Positions 26,508 through 34,749 of a DNA stretch of 64,000 nt are shown here, piece by piece. The stretch spans positions 19,763 through 83,762 of the forward strand of contig JAGXTF010000075.1 in NCBI GenBank assembly GCA_018333525.1, read 5' to 3'. The position numbers were made by a program, and so were the translations under genes. Source of the stretch: Bacteroidota bacterium. Its GTDB lineage: Bacteria; Bacteroidota; Bacteroidia; NS11-12g; UBA955. Each line of letters begins with the position of its first letter. Within the stretch, counting starts at the first letter, position 1. The notes below the pieces were generated by a model. The model saw only the letters and a list, made by a program, of their open reading frames with translations, made no database searches and was not told the DNA's origin.

Positions 26508-26650
26508 GTTAAGCTTGCACCTTACGTTTTGGCGCTTGCCGCAGTGGGGGATTTCGGAGGACTGAACTGTCAGCCCACCATAAAAGTTGATAGAAGCGCA
26601 AAATTTCAATTAACCACGTCCCCCCCATTGCGGCAAACGCCTGTTAGCGG
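26508..26650. repeat. long imperfect inverted repeat, attC-like
   Basis: Left arm 26531-26550 (GGCGCTTGCCGCAGTGGGGG) and right arm 26622-26641 are complementary over about 20 bp with two mismatches, which would be G-U pairs in RNA. The loop is about 71 bases. GTTAAGC (26508-26514) and GTTAGCG (26643-26649) flank it; the first fits the integron GTTRRRY core and the second does not. It fills the gap between pycC and the HEPN-like gene. It may be an integron-cassette recombination site, a small non-autonomous element or a strong transcription stop. Confidence 0.6.
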
Positions 26651-26658
26651 TAGTTTTT

Positions 26659-27390
26659 CTATTTGCATCCATTGTCTTTTAACCAATTTTGCATGTATAA
26701 GTTAATTACGTTCCCATGATAACAGCCTCTATTGGCGTTCCAAGAAAGCAATTTTTTTTTATCTTCATTTAAGTTAGAGTAAAAGTCACTTGAAACCATT
26801 GTCTCATTGTCGTAATATGTTCTGTTGCCATGAGCACAAAGTTTTCTTGCATCATTCACGACTTCTCCCATCCAAACTACGTCATTTAAACCACTTCCGT
26901 CATAGCCCGCTTTTATCATAAGTACTCTACCGAAGTCCATTCCTATTCCAACACTAATAGGGTTGATGTTTTTCTTTTTGTATTTGCAATTTAATGTGTC
27001 AATGAGTGATGAGAGTTGCGCAGCAGTTGAAAATATGCCATCTATTTGGCTTTTGTATTGAGAGTCAAAAACTCCCCAAACACAATCGCCATGAATATTA
27101 ACCTCTGCACAATCATAATTACCATTAATTACTGCTACACATTCGGAAATATATGACCTGTATATTTTTGCCAAAGTTGGTCGTGTATAATCTGATGCCA
27201 TTTTACTTGAACCTCTAATGTCTATAAAAAGTGCCGATGTTTTTGTAACATAAAAACCATTGTTAAAAGTGAGTTTGTCCCGTGATGGAATTTTCTCAAC
27301 TTCTTCATAGGAAGCGTCCTTGGCATCAAGTATTTCGTCAATACGCTTTCTGCTTTTTTCGTAGTCGTATGATAAGTAATTGCTTTTCAT
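26659..27390 (-). CDS. pycC: Pycsar pyrimidine nucleotide cyclase PycC
   Basis: 243 residues, a class III nucleotide cyclase homology domain over most of the length. Metal-binding aspartates are D57 in ALFIDIRGSS and D102 in IHGDCVW. The downstream block GIGMDFGRVLMIKAG (148-162) followed by SGLNDVVWMGEVVN (166-179) is highly characteristic of PycC cyclases of the Pycsar anti-phage system. On phage infection these make cCMP or cUMP, which switch on the membrane effector. Which pyrimidine is made cannot be told here. Its ATG directly follows the stop of the PycTM gene (TAAATG). Last gene of a three-gene operon. Confidence 0.9.
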   Translation of the reverse strand: MKSNYLSYDYEKSRKRIDEILDAKDASYEEVEKIPSRDKLTFNNGFYVTKTSALFIDIRGSSKMASDYTRPTLAKIYRSYISECVAVINGNYDCAEVNIHGDCVWGVFDSQYKSQIDGIFSTAAQLSSLIDTLNCKYKKKNINPISVGIGMDFGRVLMIKAGYDGSGLNDVVWMGEVVNDARKLCAHGNRTYYDNETMVSSDFYSNLNEDKKKLLSWNANRGCYHGNVINLYMQNWLKDNGCK

Positions 27391-27888
27391 TTATCTGCTT
27401 AAGAAATAATAAAGAAGGTTTATTGAAAGTAAAATTATTGAAGCAAAAAAGTATCTCATAGATAAAGTAAACATTGAAAATTTTTTCCAAGCTACTATTG
27501 AATTGATGTGTATTTGTTCTGAAAGTTGTTCATTTAATTTTTGATTGTCAGAAAATGTGTCCTTTACTGCTAGGTAGTATGATGTGTAGTCTTTGAACTT
27601 TTCTTGTATGTGTCCGAAATAGATCAGTGAGGTGGGGTTATTGTTTTTTAGTTGTGGATTAATAACTAAAAAGCTATATACTATTGAAGTAATTGTTGTT
27701 CCTGCAATCAAAACTGTTAGAAGAATGGTAAACCAATTCTCAAATGAATAATCATATACACTGTCAGCATTCGTATATATGATAGTCAATAATACTCCAT
27801 GAACTGTAAGTAGCAGAACAGCTTTTGTGTCTGAATACTTTACCCAGTCAGTTGTCTTGGTCAATATGTTCCAAAGTTCTTGTGTCAT
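27391..27888 (-). CDS. pycTM: Pycsar membrane effector PycTM (DUF5706)
   Basis: 165 residues. WVKYSDTKAVLLLTVHGVLL (15-34) is the hallmark beginning of the DUF5706/PycTM family. Helices lie at about 22-38 and 51-75, then a cytosolic stretch starts with the conserved INPQL ... SLIYFGHI block (76-94), and a third helix spans about 143-162. In Pycsar, PycTM responds to cCMP/cUMP by disrupting the inner membrane and stopping growth before phage release. It overlaps the upstream 234-residue gene by 4 bp and abuts pycC, so all three proteins are probably made together. Confidence 0.9.
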   Translation of the reverse strand: MTQELWNILTKTTDWVKYSDTKAVLLLTVHGVLLTIIYTNADSVYDYSFENWFTILLTVLIAGTTITSIVYSFLVINPQLKNNNPTSLIYFGHIQEKFKDYTSYYLAVKDTFSDNQKLNEQLSEQIHINSIVAWKKFSMFTLSMRYFFASIILLSINLLYYFLSR

Positions 27889-28589
27889 TGTCCTATCAAG
27901 TTTTGTAATTTTCCTTGTACTAATAGAAAAATCAAATTGGTTAATAGTCCAGTTAGTACAACATAAAATAATGTCCTTTGAAATGTTCTTTTTCGATTTT
28001 CACCTACAAAAAAGACATAAGGGAATAACCATCTTAAATACTTTTTAATAGGAAAACTCAATATAAGAAAAAAGAATATTAGATAGTCCCTTTTAAAATT
28101 TAGTTTCAAGATAAAGTCGCTAAAGAAGTATGAAATAGAAATGTAAATGAGGTAAGAAACTGCTATCGAAATAGGTATACCATAAGTATGAAGTAAGTTG
28201 TGATAATTACTTCGCTTTTTGAAAAAGGAGCTAATTTCTTCAATTAGGCCATTTGTGATAATTCTATCGTCACTGTCAACAGATACCTTGGAAAAAATTG
28301 GTCCAAGCGGATTTATTTCATTTGAACTAAGCGTAATATTAATTTCTAACTTGTCTGTTGCCGAAATTGTAATATCTATTAACTCTAATCCTTCTTTAAA
28401 GTTTTGAAATTCTGGGAAATTGTCATATTTATATTCTTCCTTATAAGTCTTACCCTGGAAGACAACGATAGAGTTGACTTGCCTGTACTTTTTGTCCTTG
28501 AGATAAGAGACAATTGTGTCAACCAACTGTTTAAGAGCAGGGAACTCAATCGTTACAGCTTGGATATTTAATTGTCCTGATGCTTTCAT
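27885..28589 (-). CDS. unknown membrane protein, third Pycsar-operon gene
   Basis: Not recognised. 234 residues: a soluble N-terminal half (1-130) with alternating strands (ITISATDKLEINITLSS near 73-89) and helices at 17-31 and 113-125, then membrane segments at about 137-156, 169-184 and 206-224. Basic residues (KKYLR, RKRTFQR) sit between helices. There is no signal peptide. It is first in the operon and its stop overlaps the PycTM start in ATGA (27885-27888), strong evidence of functional coupling. It could be a second pore-forming effector, a sensor or a regulator; no family was identified. Very AT-rich. Confidence 0.8.
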   Translation of the reverse strand: MKASGQLNIQAVTIEFPALKQLVDTIVSYLKDKKYRQVNSIVVFQGKTYKEEYKYDNFPEFQNFKEGLELIDITISATDKLEINITLSSNEINPLGPIFSKVSVDSDDRIITNGLIEEISSFFKKRSNYHNLLHTYGIPISIAVSYLIYISISYFFSDFILKLNFKRDYLIFFFLILSFPIKKYLRWLFPYVFFVGENRKRTFQRTLFYVVLTGLLTNLIFLLVQGKLQNLIGQ

Positions 28590-29233
28590 ATTATAGTCGT
28601 CATAAAATTACTGCCAACTTGTTTATATGGATGAAAAACTAATCCCAATATCCGATTTAAAACGGTTATTGGGGCAATTGTTATTTGTATATTATTCGCA
28701 AATTGCATGAGTATTATTTTCCTCTTTTCTTATTATATTTTATTTCAATCATTGTTTTCTTTCCATACATAGCTTCGCTCCTTCAGTCACATATCTGTGT
28801 GCCTATTTGTGTGCTGTAGTTTCGTAATTGTTTTATGTAAAACCATCCCAGGGCGCAAGGCGCGATTCGGCGTTCTGCCGGTGCAGTGCCCATGCTTGTA
28901 ATAGGTTCTGCGGTTCAGAGGGTATGGTTAGAAGCCGTTCAGAGCAATGCAGCTTCTGGAGGGGTTTGTTTCAAAAAAAGGAAATTATTTTTAGAAATGC
29001 AAATGTGGGGGATTTTTTACCGCCAGGACACTAAGACGTCGCAACGTTCGCACCTGCACGGGCGGGCGCTTTTCACAATGAGCACAGGGATTTCGTAGTA
29101 ATTCATTTCGTTTAAATAACTCAGTGCTGCAATTAGATACAATGGCTCCTTTCACTCGAGAATAGAGGTAGTTGGACGCTGAGCGGAGCCGAAGCGACTA
29201 ACTAGGTGCCCAGCCAGCGGCTCGCAGCCTGTA
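28590..29233. other. 644-base non-coding region, island right edge
   Basis: No convincing gene. Near the operon start is a hairpin, CCCAATATCCG (28644-28654) with CGGTTATTGGG (28663-28673), 10 of 11 pairs, 8-base loop. The sequence is AT-rich up to about 28780, then becomes GC-richer with spacer-like repeats (CCGCCAGGACACTAAGACG near 29020; GCTGAGCGGAGCCGAAGCG near 29178). The composition shift near 28780-28840 is the probable right boundary of the defence island. Confidence 0.5.
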
Positions 29234-30055
29234 TTAAATTTTCGCACCCAAACGAAAAGATAAAGTCTGCACAGCAGAGAAATCATATTCGACTGCTGCA
29301 TTGAGCCATTTGTATTCGGTTTTTAATCCAACAATAGCACGTGGCGTAATGATATTTTCGTTTTTCAAATTTACTTTATTGGTGGTTTCTGATGCATGAC
29401 TCCAGGAAGTACTTATACCGAAATAAGGTTCCAGAATATGCCATTTTTTAGAAATAATTAAATCTATAGCCGTATTATTTAATTTTAAATCAGCAGGGCC
29501 GAACATCCGCGCATGGCTAATTCTACCGGCCAGATATACCGATTTATTTTCCTGAATTTTTTGACTGTATTTTAAGTCCAATCCATAAAAACCATAATTC
29601 GCACTAAAGTCTCTGGTAACAAACATTCCTATATCGATTTGATCGGTAATACCTGCAGCCAATCTCAAATTTGGTAATTTAATTTTATCTCCGAGGTAAT
29701 GTGGTCTTTCACCGGTTTCTGTTACGGGATGTGCAAATGTATTGTTCCAGGCTCCGGAAGTTTGATCGATTGGAGTATTGCTCATGGCAATACCCAGATT
29801 AAAGTGTTTTTTCCCCAGTGACGATGCGCCGGTTAAAGGTTGAAAATACACAATATTTCCTGCTTCCCGGGTAAAGCGGTGAAACTCAGTTTGCGTAAGA
29901 GATGGATCCACCATAAATGAACAGTTTTTCCAGGTTTCTCCGTTTTTAAAGGTGTGAATGGTAACATTTGGATCATCGCCATGTGCCAGTACATTCGTAT
30001 TAAAAAGTGCAACGGTAAGCATGGAGAAAATGGATAAGTTAGGAAAAGCTTTCAT
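29234..30055 (-). CDS. outer membrane beta-barrel protein
   Basis: 273 residues from ATG 30055; signal peptide MKAFPNLSIFSMLTVALF, cut near VLAHG (about 24). The frame extends upstream to 30160, but those 35 residues precede a normal signal peptide and are not believed. The body has amphipathic strands typical of a small barrel (IDIGMFVTRDF, YFGISTSWSH, AAVEYDF). It probably sits in the outer membrane. No specific family is recognised, and there are no operon partners. Confidence 0.7.
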   Translation of the reverse strand: MKAFPNLSIFSMLTVALFNTNVLAHGDDPNVTIHTFKNGETWKNCSFMVDPSLTQTEFHRFTREAGNIVYFQPLTGASSLGKKHFNLGIAMSNTPIDQTSGAWNNTFAHPVTETGERPHYLGDKIKLPNLRLAAGITDQIDIGMFVTRDFSANYGFYGLDLKYSQKIQENKSVYLAGRISHARMFGPADLKLNNTAIDLIISKKWHILEPYFGISTSWSHASETTNKVNLKNENIITPRAIVGLKTEYKWLNAAVEYDFSAVQTLSFRLGAKI

Positions 30056-30119
30056 GATATTTTTTTGTTTTGTGCTTGCAAGACGATTGTGTAAAGGGAT
30101 ACCCCTATTTGATTTGAAA

Positions 30120-30175
30120 AAAAAGGCCTCTGGCCACACTAGCCTCAAGCCACATGCCACAAGCCTCGAGCTTGT
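30120..30175. repeat. short GCCnC-rich direct repeats
   Basis: GGCCTCTGGCCAC, AGCCTCAAGCCAC, ATGCCAC and AAGCCTCGAGC occur in succession between the barrel gene and yjdM. A degenerate spacer repeat with no gene. Confidence 0.35.
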
Positions 30176-30293
30176 TTTGGGGAATTATTGGCTGAGTTAT
30201 CTATCTAATGTACGTCTTTACAGTAAAATCATTTTCCATCAAATTGAGTTTAATTGGTAACTGGCTCATTCTTAATTCGTAAATGAAAAAAGC

Positions 30294-30301
30294 TATCTTC
30301 G
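30294..30301 (+). promoter_or_regulatory. variant -7 box (TAnnTTCG) of yjdM
   Basis: TATCTTCG, 7 bases before ATG 30309, identical to the meaB box at 13042-13049. Confidence 0.35.
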
Positions 30302-30308
30302 CAGCCCA

Positions 30309-30647
30309 ATGACTGCCTCACTTTTATGCCCCAACTGCAATTCGGATTTAATTTATCCGGATCAAAATCTGATGGTTTGCACGCAATGTGGAAATCAATG
30401 GGATCCCTCAGTTATGGAAGAAAATCCAAATACAAACAGGGTTTTAGATGCAAATGGGAATGAATTAAAAGACGGAGATAGTGTGGTAATTGTAAAAGAC
30501 CTTCCTGTTAAAGGTTTCTTAAAAGCGATAAAAGCTGGAACCAAAGTTAAAAATATCCGACTCACTGACGGCGATCACAATATTGATTGTAAAATTGAAG
30601 GGTTTGGTTCCATGGCTTTGAAATCGGAATTCGTTAAAAAAGCCTGA
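30309..30647 (+). CDS. yjdM: YjdM/PhnA-family zinc-ribbon protein
   Basis: 112 residues, the normal family length. The N-terminal zinc ribbon has CPNC (8-11) and CTQC (24-27). It is followed by the conserved GDSVVIVKDLPVKG (56-69) beta domain typical of YjdM (formerly PhnA, 'alkylphosphonate utilisation'). Despite the old name the biochemical role is unknown and the protein is not a phosphonate enzyme. A short monocistronic gene. 30648-30895 contains no further gene. Confidence 0.9.
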   Translation: MTASLLCPNCNSDLIYPDQNLMVCTQCGNQWDPSVMEENPNTNRVLDANGNELKDGDSVVIVKDLPVKGFLKAIKAGTKVKNIRLTDGDHNIDCKIEGFGSMALKSEFVKKA

Positions 30648-30895
30648 TTAAATTTGTGGATTCTTAACCAGTTGCTAAATGGGGAATCCTTACTCCTGAT
30701 CTTTCCATTCTTCGTCACTTTAATTCCCTTCATTGACTATTAGGTCCATTTGATTTCCTGAGGCATACATCCACTTGCGGAGGCCTGAAGCCCGACGGAA
30801 TCTTTTTTCCTTCCAACAAGCTATTCTATTCGATATAAGTACCATTCCTGTGGCAACAACCTTGGCTTTTTTTCAAGACCTTTGCCGCCAGTAAT

Positions 30896-33379
30896 ATGAG
30901 ACATATTCGAACGATTGCTTTTACTGTTTCTATCTTCCTTTTTTCATTTGCCAGGGCCCAGCAACCTGGTGGTTGGACGATGCCTTCGGGGTATATGGTA
31001 ATGGGTATGGCCATGGATTCCGCAACCAAATTCCCCATTAATCTTGCAGCCACTTCATTGGTGGATGAAATCACTGCTAAAACAGTTGACGGAGGAATTA
31101 CAGATAGCACAGGCCGCGTATTTTTTATCGTATCCAATCCGGGCAAATACAGGTTGCTGATTACTGCGGTGGGATACGGAAATTACAAAAGTGAACCTTT
31201 TGTGTTGAATGATTCTGCCAGAATGCAGAAATTAGGAATGATTTTATTGGTCAATCACGCTGTTGTAAATGTGGGAGAAGCGGAGGTAAAAGTGGAGAAA
31301 ATGCTGATTGAAAGCAAAGTAGATAAACTCATTTATAATGCATCTCAGGATATCAGCAGTAAAGGTGGGTCTGCCACCGATTTATTGAGGAAAGTTCCGA
31401 TGGTGGAAGTAGATATGGATGGCAATGTTAGCATGCGTGGAAGTTCAAATATTAAAGTATTGATTAATGGGAAACCAAGTGGAATTGTTTCTGCCAGTGT
31501 AAAAGATGCATTGCAAAGTATTCCTGCAGATCAAATAGAAAGGGTAGAAGTAATTACGAACCCCAGTGCAAAATACGATGCAGAAGGTACGGCAGGGATA
31601 TTAAATATAGTATTAAAAGAAAGCAAATTAAAAGGCACTACAGGTGGTATTCATAGTGGTGCCGGAAATCGCAGTGGCAATTTGGGTGCAAATATTTCTA
31701 ACCAAAAAGGGAAAACCGGAATTACATTTCGCTTGGGTGGTTTTTATTGGAGAAATGTAGGTAAAGGTACTACGGATCGGTATAACAATTATGGAGGAAC
31801 TGAATATAGATTGTTGCAAAATAGCAAGAACAATACTTTTGGTGGCGGGCCTTTCGCATCCCTTGGATTGGATAGGGAAATAAATAAATATACCAGTTTT
31901 TCCATTGCGGGAACATTGCGCGGTAACTGGAACCGAACCAAAAGCACGTGGGAAACCAATACAGGAATTGCGGATAGCACACTCAAATTATTGTATGGCA
32001 GAAGTACCAGAAATTTTAACCTTACTTTGGGTTACGATGTTACCGCAGATTTGCGCAGGACATTTAAAAAACAAGGTCGCGAACTTGGTTTTTCTATGCA
32101 ATACAATGGCAGCTCTTCCAAGGTGGATTATAGTGCGATACAGAGTAATGCTTATTCCATTGAAAATTATAAAGAACGAAGCAACAATCTTGGTTTAAAT
32201 AATGAATTTACAACACAAATTGATTTTACCGAACCCATTAATAAAAATATAAATCTGGAATCGGGAATAAAAACAATCCTCAGAAAGGTTACGAGTGGTT
32301 ATGATTTCGACAGTTTTTCCTATTTAAATCAGGAATACAAAACCATTACCGCCCGTTCAAATAGTTTTTATTACAATCAGAATGTGTATGGCGGATATAC
32401 GCAGTTTACATGGCAATTTCACAAAAATTACAGCATGCGCGTGGGTGGCAGATATGAATTTACCATGTACGGCGGCGGTAGAAATGACTCTGGTGTGAGC
32501 TTCACAGGAAAGCCATATGGCAATTTAATTCCTTTCATTAACATCAACAGGAAATTCGGTTACAGTGGATTCTTGAAATTCAATTACACGCAGCGATTGT
32601 TGCGTCCGAGTTTATTTTATTTGAATCCTTATACCAATTTCAGTGATCCCAGAAACCTGACAACCGGCAATCCATATTTGCGTGCGGAAATTTCAAATAA
32701 TTTTGAATTATCCGGAGGAAAATATACCCAAAAAGGTGGAGGTTCCGTAAATCTATACCATCGCAGAACCAGCAATGCCATTGAGTCTATTCGCAACGTT
32801 GACAGCCTGGGAATTTATAGAACCACCTATGGAAATGTAGGGCAAAATTCATTTACCGGATTGGATTTAAACATGAATATTACCGGTAAAAAATACATGT
32901 TAAATTTTAATGGCGGTGTAGGTTACGCTTACATAAAAAGCAATCAGACTTCCGGATTGGTTGCTGGTTTAACCAATTCAGGAATTACCTATAGTGCGGG
33001 AATGTATGGATTTTATAAGTTCGCCAAAAACTGGTCTGTAGAAGGTTTTGCCAGGATTAACGCTCCAACTTTCTCCTTACAGGGCCGCACCCAGAACTGG
33101 TATTTTCATACCATGGGAATCAAGCGCAGATTTAACAAAGACAAAGGCGGAATTGGTTTGGGAATCGACAATCCGTTTACCCCTCATGTTACCTATACCA
33201 CCATTCAGGAAGGTAAAGATTTCAAATACACGGATGTACGCGAAATCAATATGCTGGGAGTGCGTTTGAATTTTGATTACAAATTTGGTAAACTGGAAGT
33301 TGAGCCGCCTAAAAAACCGAAAAAGGGAATCAAGAACGATGACCTGAAACAGGGTGAGGACCAGAATCAGGGGAATTGA
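30896..33379 (+). CDS. TonB-dependent receptor-like OM protein (OMP_b-brl_3)
   Basis: 827 residues. Signal peptide about 1-21 (SFARAQ). Carboxypeptidase-regulatory-like beta-sandwich (about 33-115), plug domain (about 140-240, containing DLLRKVPMVEVDMDGNVSMRG, cited here as residues near 161-181), then a 22-strand-type barrel (about 260-800) of the OMP_b-brl_3 class. A Lys/Pro-rich tail ends the protein. This class is widespread in Bacteroidota and probably imports or secretes an unknown ligand using TonB energy. No SusD partner follows, so it is not a polysaccharide-utilisation pair. Confidence 0.88.
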   Translation: MRHIRTIAFTVSIFLFSFARAQQPGGWTMPSGYMVMGMAMDSATKFPINLAATSLVDEITAKTVDGGITDSTGRVFFIVSNPGKYRLLITAVGYGNYKSEPFVLNDSARMQKLGMILLVNHAVVNVGEAEVKVEKMLIESKVDKLIYNASQDISSKGGSATDLLRKVPMVEVDMDGNVSMRGSSNIKVLINGKPSGIVSASVKDALQSIPADQIERVEVITNPSAKYDAEGTAGILNIVLKESKLKGTTGGIHSGAGNRSGNLGANISNQKGKTGITFRLGGFYWRNVGKGTTDRYNNYGGTEYRLLQNSKNNTFGGGPFASLGLDREINKYTSFSIAGTLRGNWNRTKSTWETNTGIADSTLKLLYGRSTRNFNLTLGYDVTADLRRTFKKQGRELGFSMQYNGSSSKVDYSAIQSNAYSIENYKERSNNLGLNNEFTTQIDFTEPINKNINLESGIKTILRKVTSGYDFDSFSYLNQEYKTITARSNSFYYNQNVYGGYTQFTWQFHKNYSMRVGGRYEFTMYGGGRNDSGVSFTGKPYGNLIPFININRKFGYSGFLKFNYTQRLLRPSLFYLNPYTNFSDPRNLTTGNPYLRAEISNNFELSGGKYTQKGGGSVNLYHRRTSNAIESIRNVDSLGIYRTTYGNVGQNSFTGLDLNMNITGKKYMLNFNGGVGYAYIKSNQTSGLVAGLTNSGITYSAGMYGFYKFAKNWSVEGFARINAPTFSLQGRTQNWYFHTMGIKRRFNKDKGGIGLGIDNPFTPHVTYTTIQEGKDFKYTDVREINMLGVRLNFDYKFGKLEVEPPKKPKKGIKNDDLKQGEDQNQGN

Positions 33380-33380
33380 T

Positions 33381-33423
33381 GTGGGAAGTTAGATGTTGGA
33401 TGTGAGATGTTAGAAGTGGGAAG
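33381..33423. repeat. GTGGGAAG / AGATGTTAGA-type direct repeats
   Basis: GTGGGAAG occurs at 33381-33388 and 33416-33423, enclosing near-repeats GTTAGATGTTGG and GAGATGTTAGA. A short degenerate tandem array directly after the receptor stop codon. Confidence 0.5.
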
Positions 33424-33528
33424 CTTGTCCGTGCCGAAGGGTCGGGTGGGGTATAAAAGCCTGAATCCCTAATCCAACATTTTATACCCAATCTTTACAC
33501 CATTAACAAACCGTCAGTACATTCCAAT

Positions 33529-33536
33529 TAATTTTG
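33529..33536 (+). promoter_or_regulatory. TAnnTTTG -7 box of the DUF3127 gene
   Basis: TAATTTTG ends 4 bases before ATG 33541, consistent with a leaderless transcript. Confidence 0.5.
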
Positions 33537-33540
33537 TAGC

Positions 33541-33918
33541 ATGGAGATCACAGGAAAGATCGTGCAATTATTGCCAAAACAGAGTGGACAGAGCCAAAAA
33601 GGTACCTGGGAAAAGCAGGATTACATTCTGGAAACAGAAGGGCAGTATCCCAAAAAAGTATGTTTTAATCTTTGGGGTGATAAAATAGCGCAATTTGGAA
33701 TTCAGGAAAACGACCAGGTAATGGTAAGTTTTGACTTGGAAAGTCGCGAGTACAATGGCCGCTGGTATACCGATGTTCGGGCATGGAATGTAAAGAAAGT
33801 TGGCGCCGCCCAACCAGTATCCAGCGCTCCGGAAGATTTGGCTTTCAGTCCTTTTGAAGAAGGTGGAGATCCATTTGCTGCCGACAATAGCAGCGGTGGA
33901 GATGACCTGCCGTTTTAA
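33541..33918 (+). CDS. DUF3127 OB-fold protein with SSB-like tail
   Basis: 125 residues. Residues 1-86 form a DUF3127-type OB fold (EITGKIVQLLP at the start, NGRWYTDVRAWNVKK near the end). An acidic, flexible tail follows and finishes in GGDDLPF. The DDLPF end mirrors the D-D-(I/L)-P-F tip by which SSB recruits DNA-repair partners. It may therefore bind single-stranded nucleic acid and the same partner proteins; this is inference from the tail. Monocistronic, with its own -7 box and terminator hairpins. Confidence 0.85.
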   Translation: MEITGKIVQLLPKQSGQSQKGTWEKQDYILETEGQYPKKVCFNLWGDKIAQFGIQENDQVMVSFDLESREYNGRWYTDVRAWNVKKVGAAQPVSSAPEDLAFSPFEEGGDPFAADNSSGGDDLPF

Positions 33919-33940
33919 TAATTTTCTTTTTTAATTCATT

Positions 33941-33990
33941 CCATTTGTTCAAATGGAAGGCTTTATTGCATCAACTTTGATGCAATTTTA
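33941..33990 (+). terminator. tandem hairpins with T-tract
   Basis: CCATTTG/CAAATGG (33941-33947 with 33950-33956) is followed by TTGCATCAA/TTGATGCAA (33966-33974 with 33977-33985) and TTTTA. Probable transcription end of the DUF3127 gene. Confidence 0.6.
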
Positions 33991-34070
33991 ACCATACATA
34001 TTTAATAAAGTCACACTTTTATTCCGGAAGTTAGTATTAAACCAAAAGCAACATGTCATTTTAACTTTTT

Positions 34071-34578
34071 CCACCTTTGGCATTGCCCAAAGGTGGAGCC
34101 AAAAGCTAGGCCCTCGGATAAAAAGCTGAAAAACTACGATTTGGATTTTCCACGCCGCTAAGGTTTTTGTCGAGGGGATGCAACGCTAAAATTCGCACTT
34201 ATTGACAAAAACTGCAGCGGCTTCCTGCGCCCTTGCTTACGCCGGGCCGTCCCTGCGCGCAAATCCTGCATCTTGTTTTTCTACGCTTTTTCTCCGGATG
34301 GGCCATCACCGGGTTGCAACAAGTATGAATAAAATTTGTAATTGGAACACATTTTAACTTAGAACAAAAAATGTTAAAATTCGTTTCCTAATTATTGTTC
34401 TTAAATAAGCGTTGCAACCCGGCTTTAGCTGGCAGCAGCGTGCGAAAGGGCGCGAAACCCGTGCGGAGCGAAGCGGAGTAAGGGCGAAAGCTTGAGAGCG
34501 CCCTGAGCTGACTTCGGTCCGAAATGACGCCTTTGCCAGCTAAGAGTTTGGGCTCCACCCTTTTCGGCAAAAGGGTGG
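34071..34578. repeat. nested inverted-repeat block
   Basis: Terminal hairpins in opposite orientation: CCACCTTTGG/CCAAAGGTGG (34071-34096, followed by AGCC) and, preceded by GGCT, CCACCCTTTT/AAAAGGGTGG (34555-34578). Between them is a perfect 12-bp inverted repeat, CCGGGTTGCAAC (34309-34320) and GTTGCAACCCGG (34411-34422), around an AT-rich centre. No gene is present. The layout resembles a non-autonomous element or a folded non-coding block; the whole 33991-34935 spacer lacks coding sequence. Confidence 0.55.
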
Positions 34579-34694
34579 ATTAAAAATAAATTTACTTTCA
34601 CAAAAAATATTGTTTTCATTTTAATTGCACGACGCATAAAAAGAAATTTATTAAAGAAAAAAAACAACAAGAAAGGTTGCCCATAGGCATCCCT

Positions 34695-34749
34695 TTCCTG
34701 AATCAGGAATCAAACTGCCGCTTTCCCGCGTTCCTCAGCTCCCGGCAGT
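34695..34749. other. structured non-coding segment
   Basis: TTCCTGA-A-TCAGGAA (34695-34709) is followed by ACTGCCG (34714-34720) pairing with CGGCAGT (34743-34749). GC-rich compared with its surroundings. It could be part of an RNA or a relic of the adjoining repeat block; it does not fold as a tRNA. Confidence 0.35.

Noticed and set aside
26487..26705. 72-codon plus-strand frame across the long inverted repeat
   Set aside because: It consists of the repeat arms and runs antisense into pycC; explained by the hairpin, not a gene.
28828..29098. Two overlapping frames of about 70 codons in the spacer right of the Pycsar operon
   Set aside because: Cys/Arg-rich low-quality translations, overlapping each other, lying in repeat-like spacer DNA; no start signal.
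33381..33423. Short direct repeats considered as a CRISPR array
   Set aside because: Units are irregular and only about 10 bases, spacers are not of constant length, and no cas gene is present.
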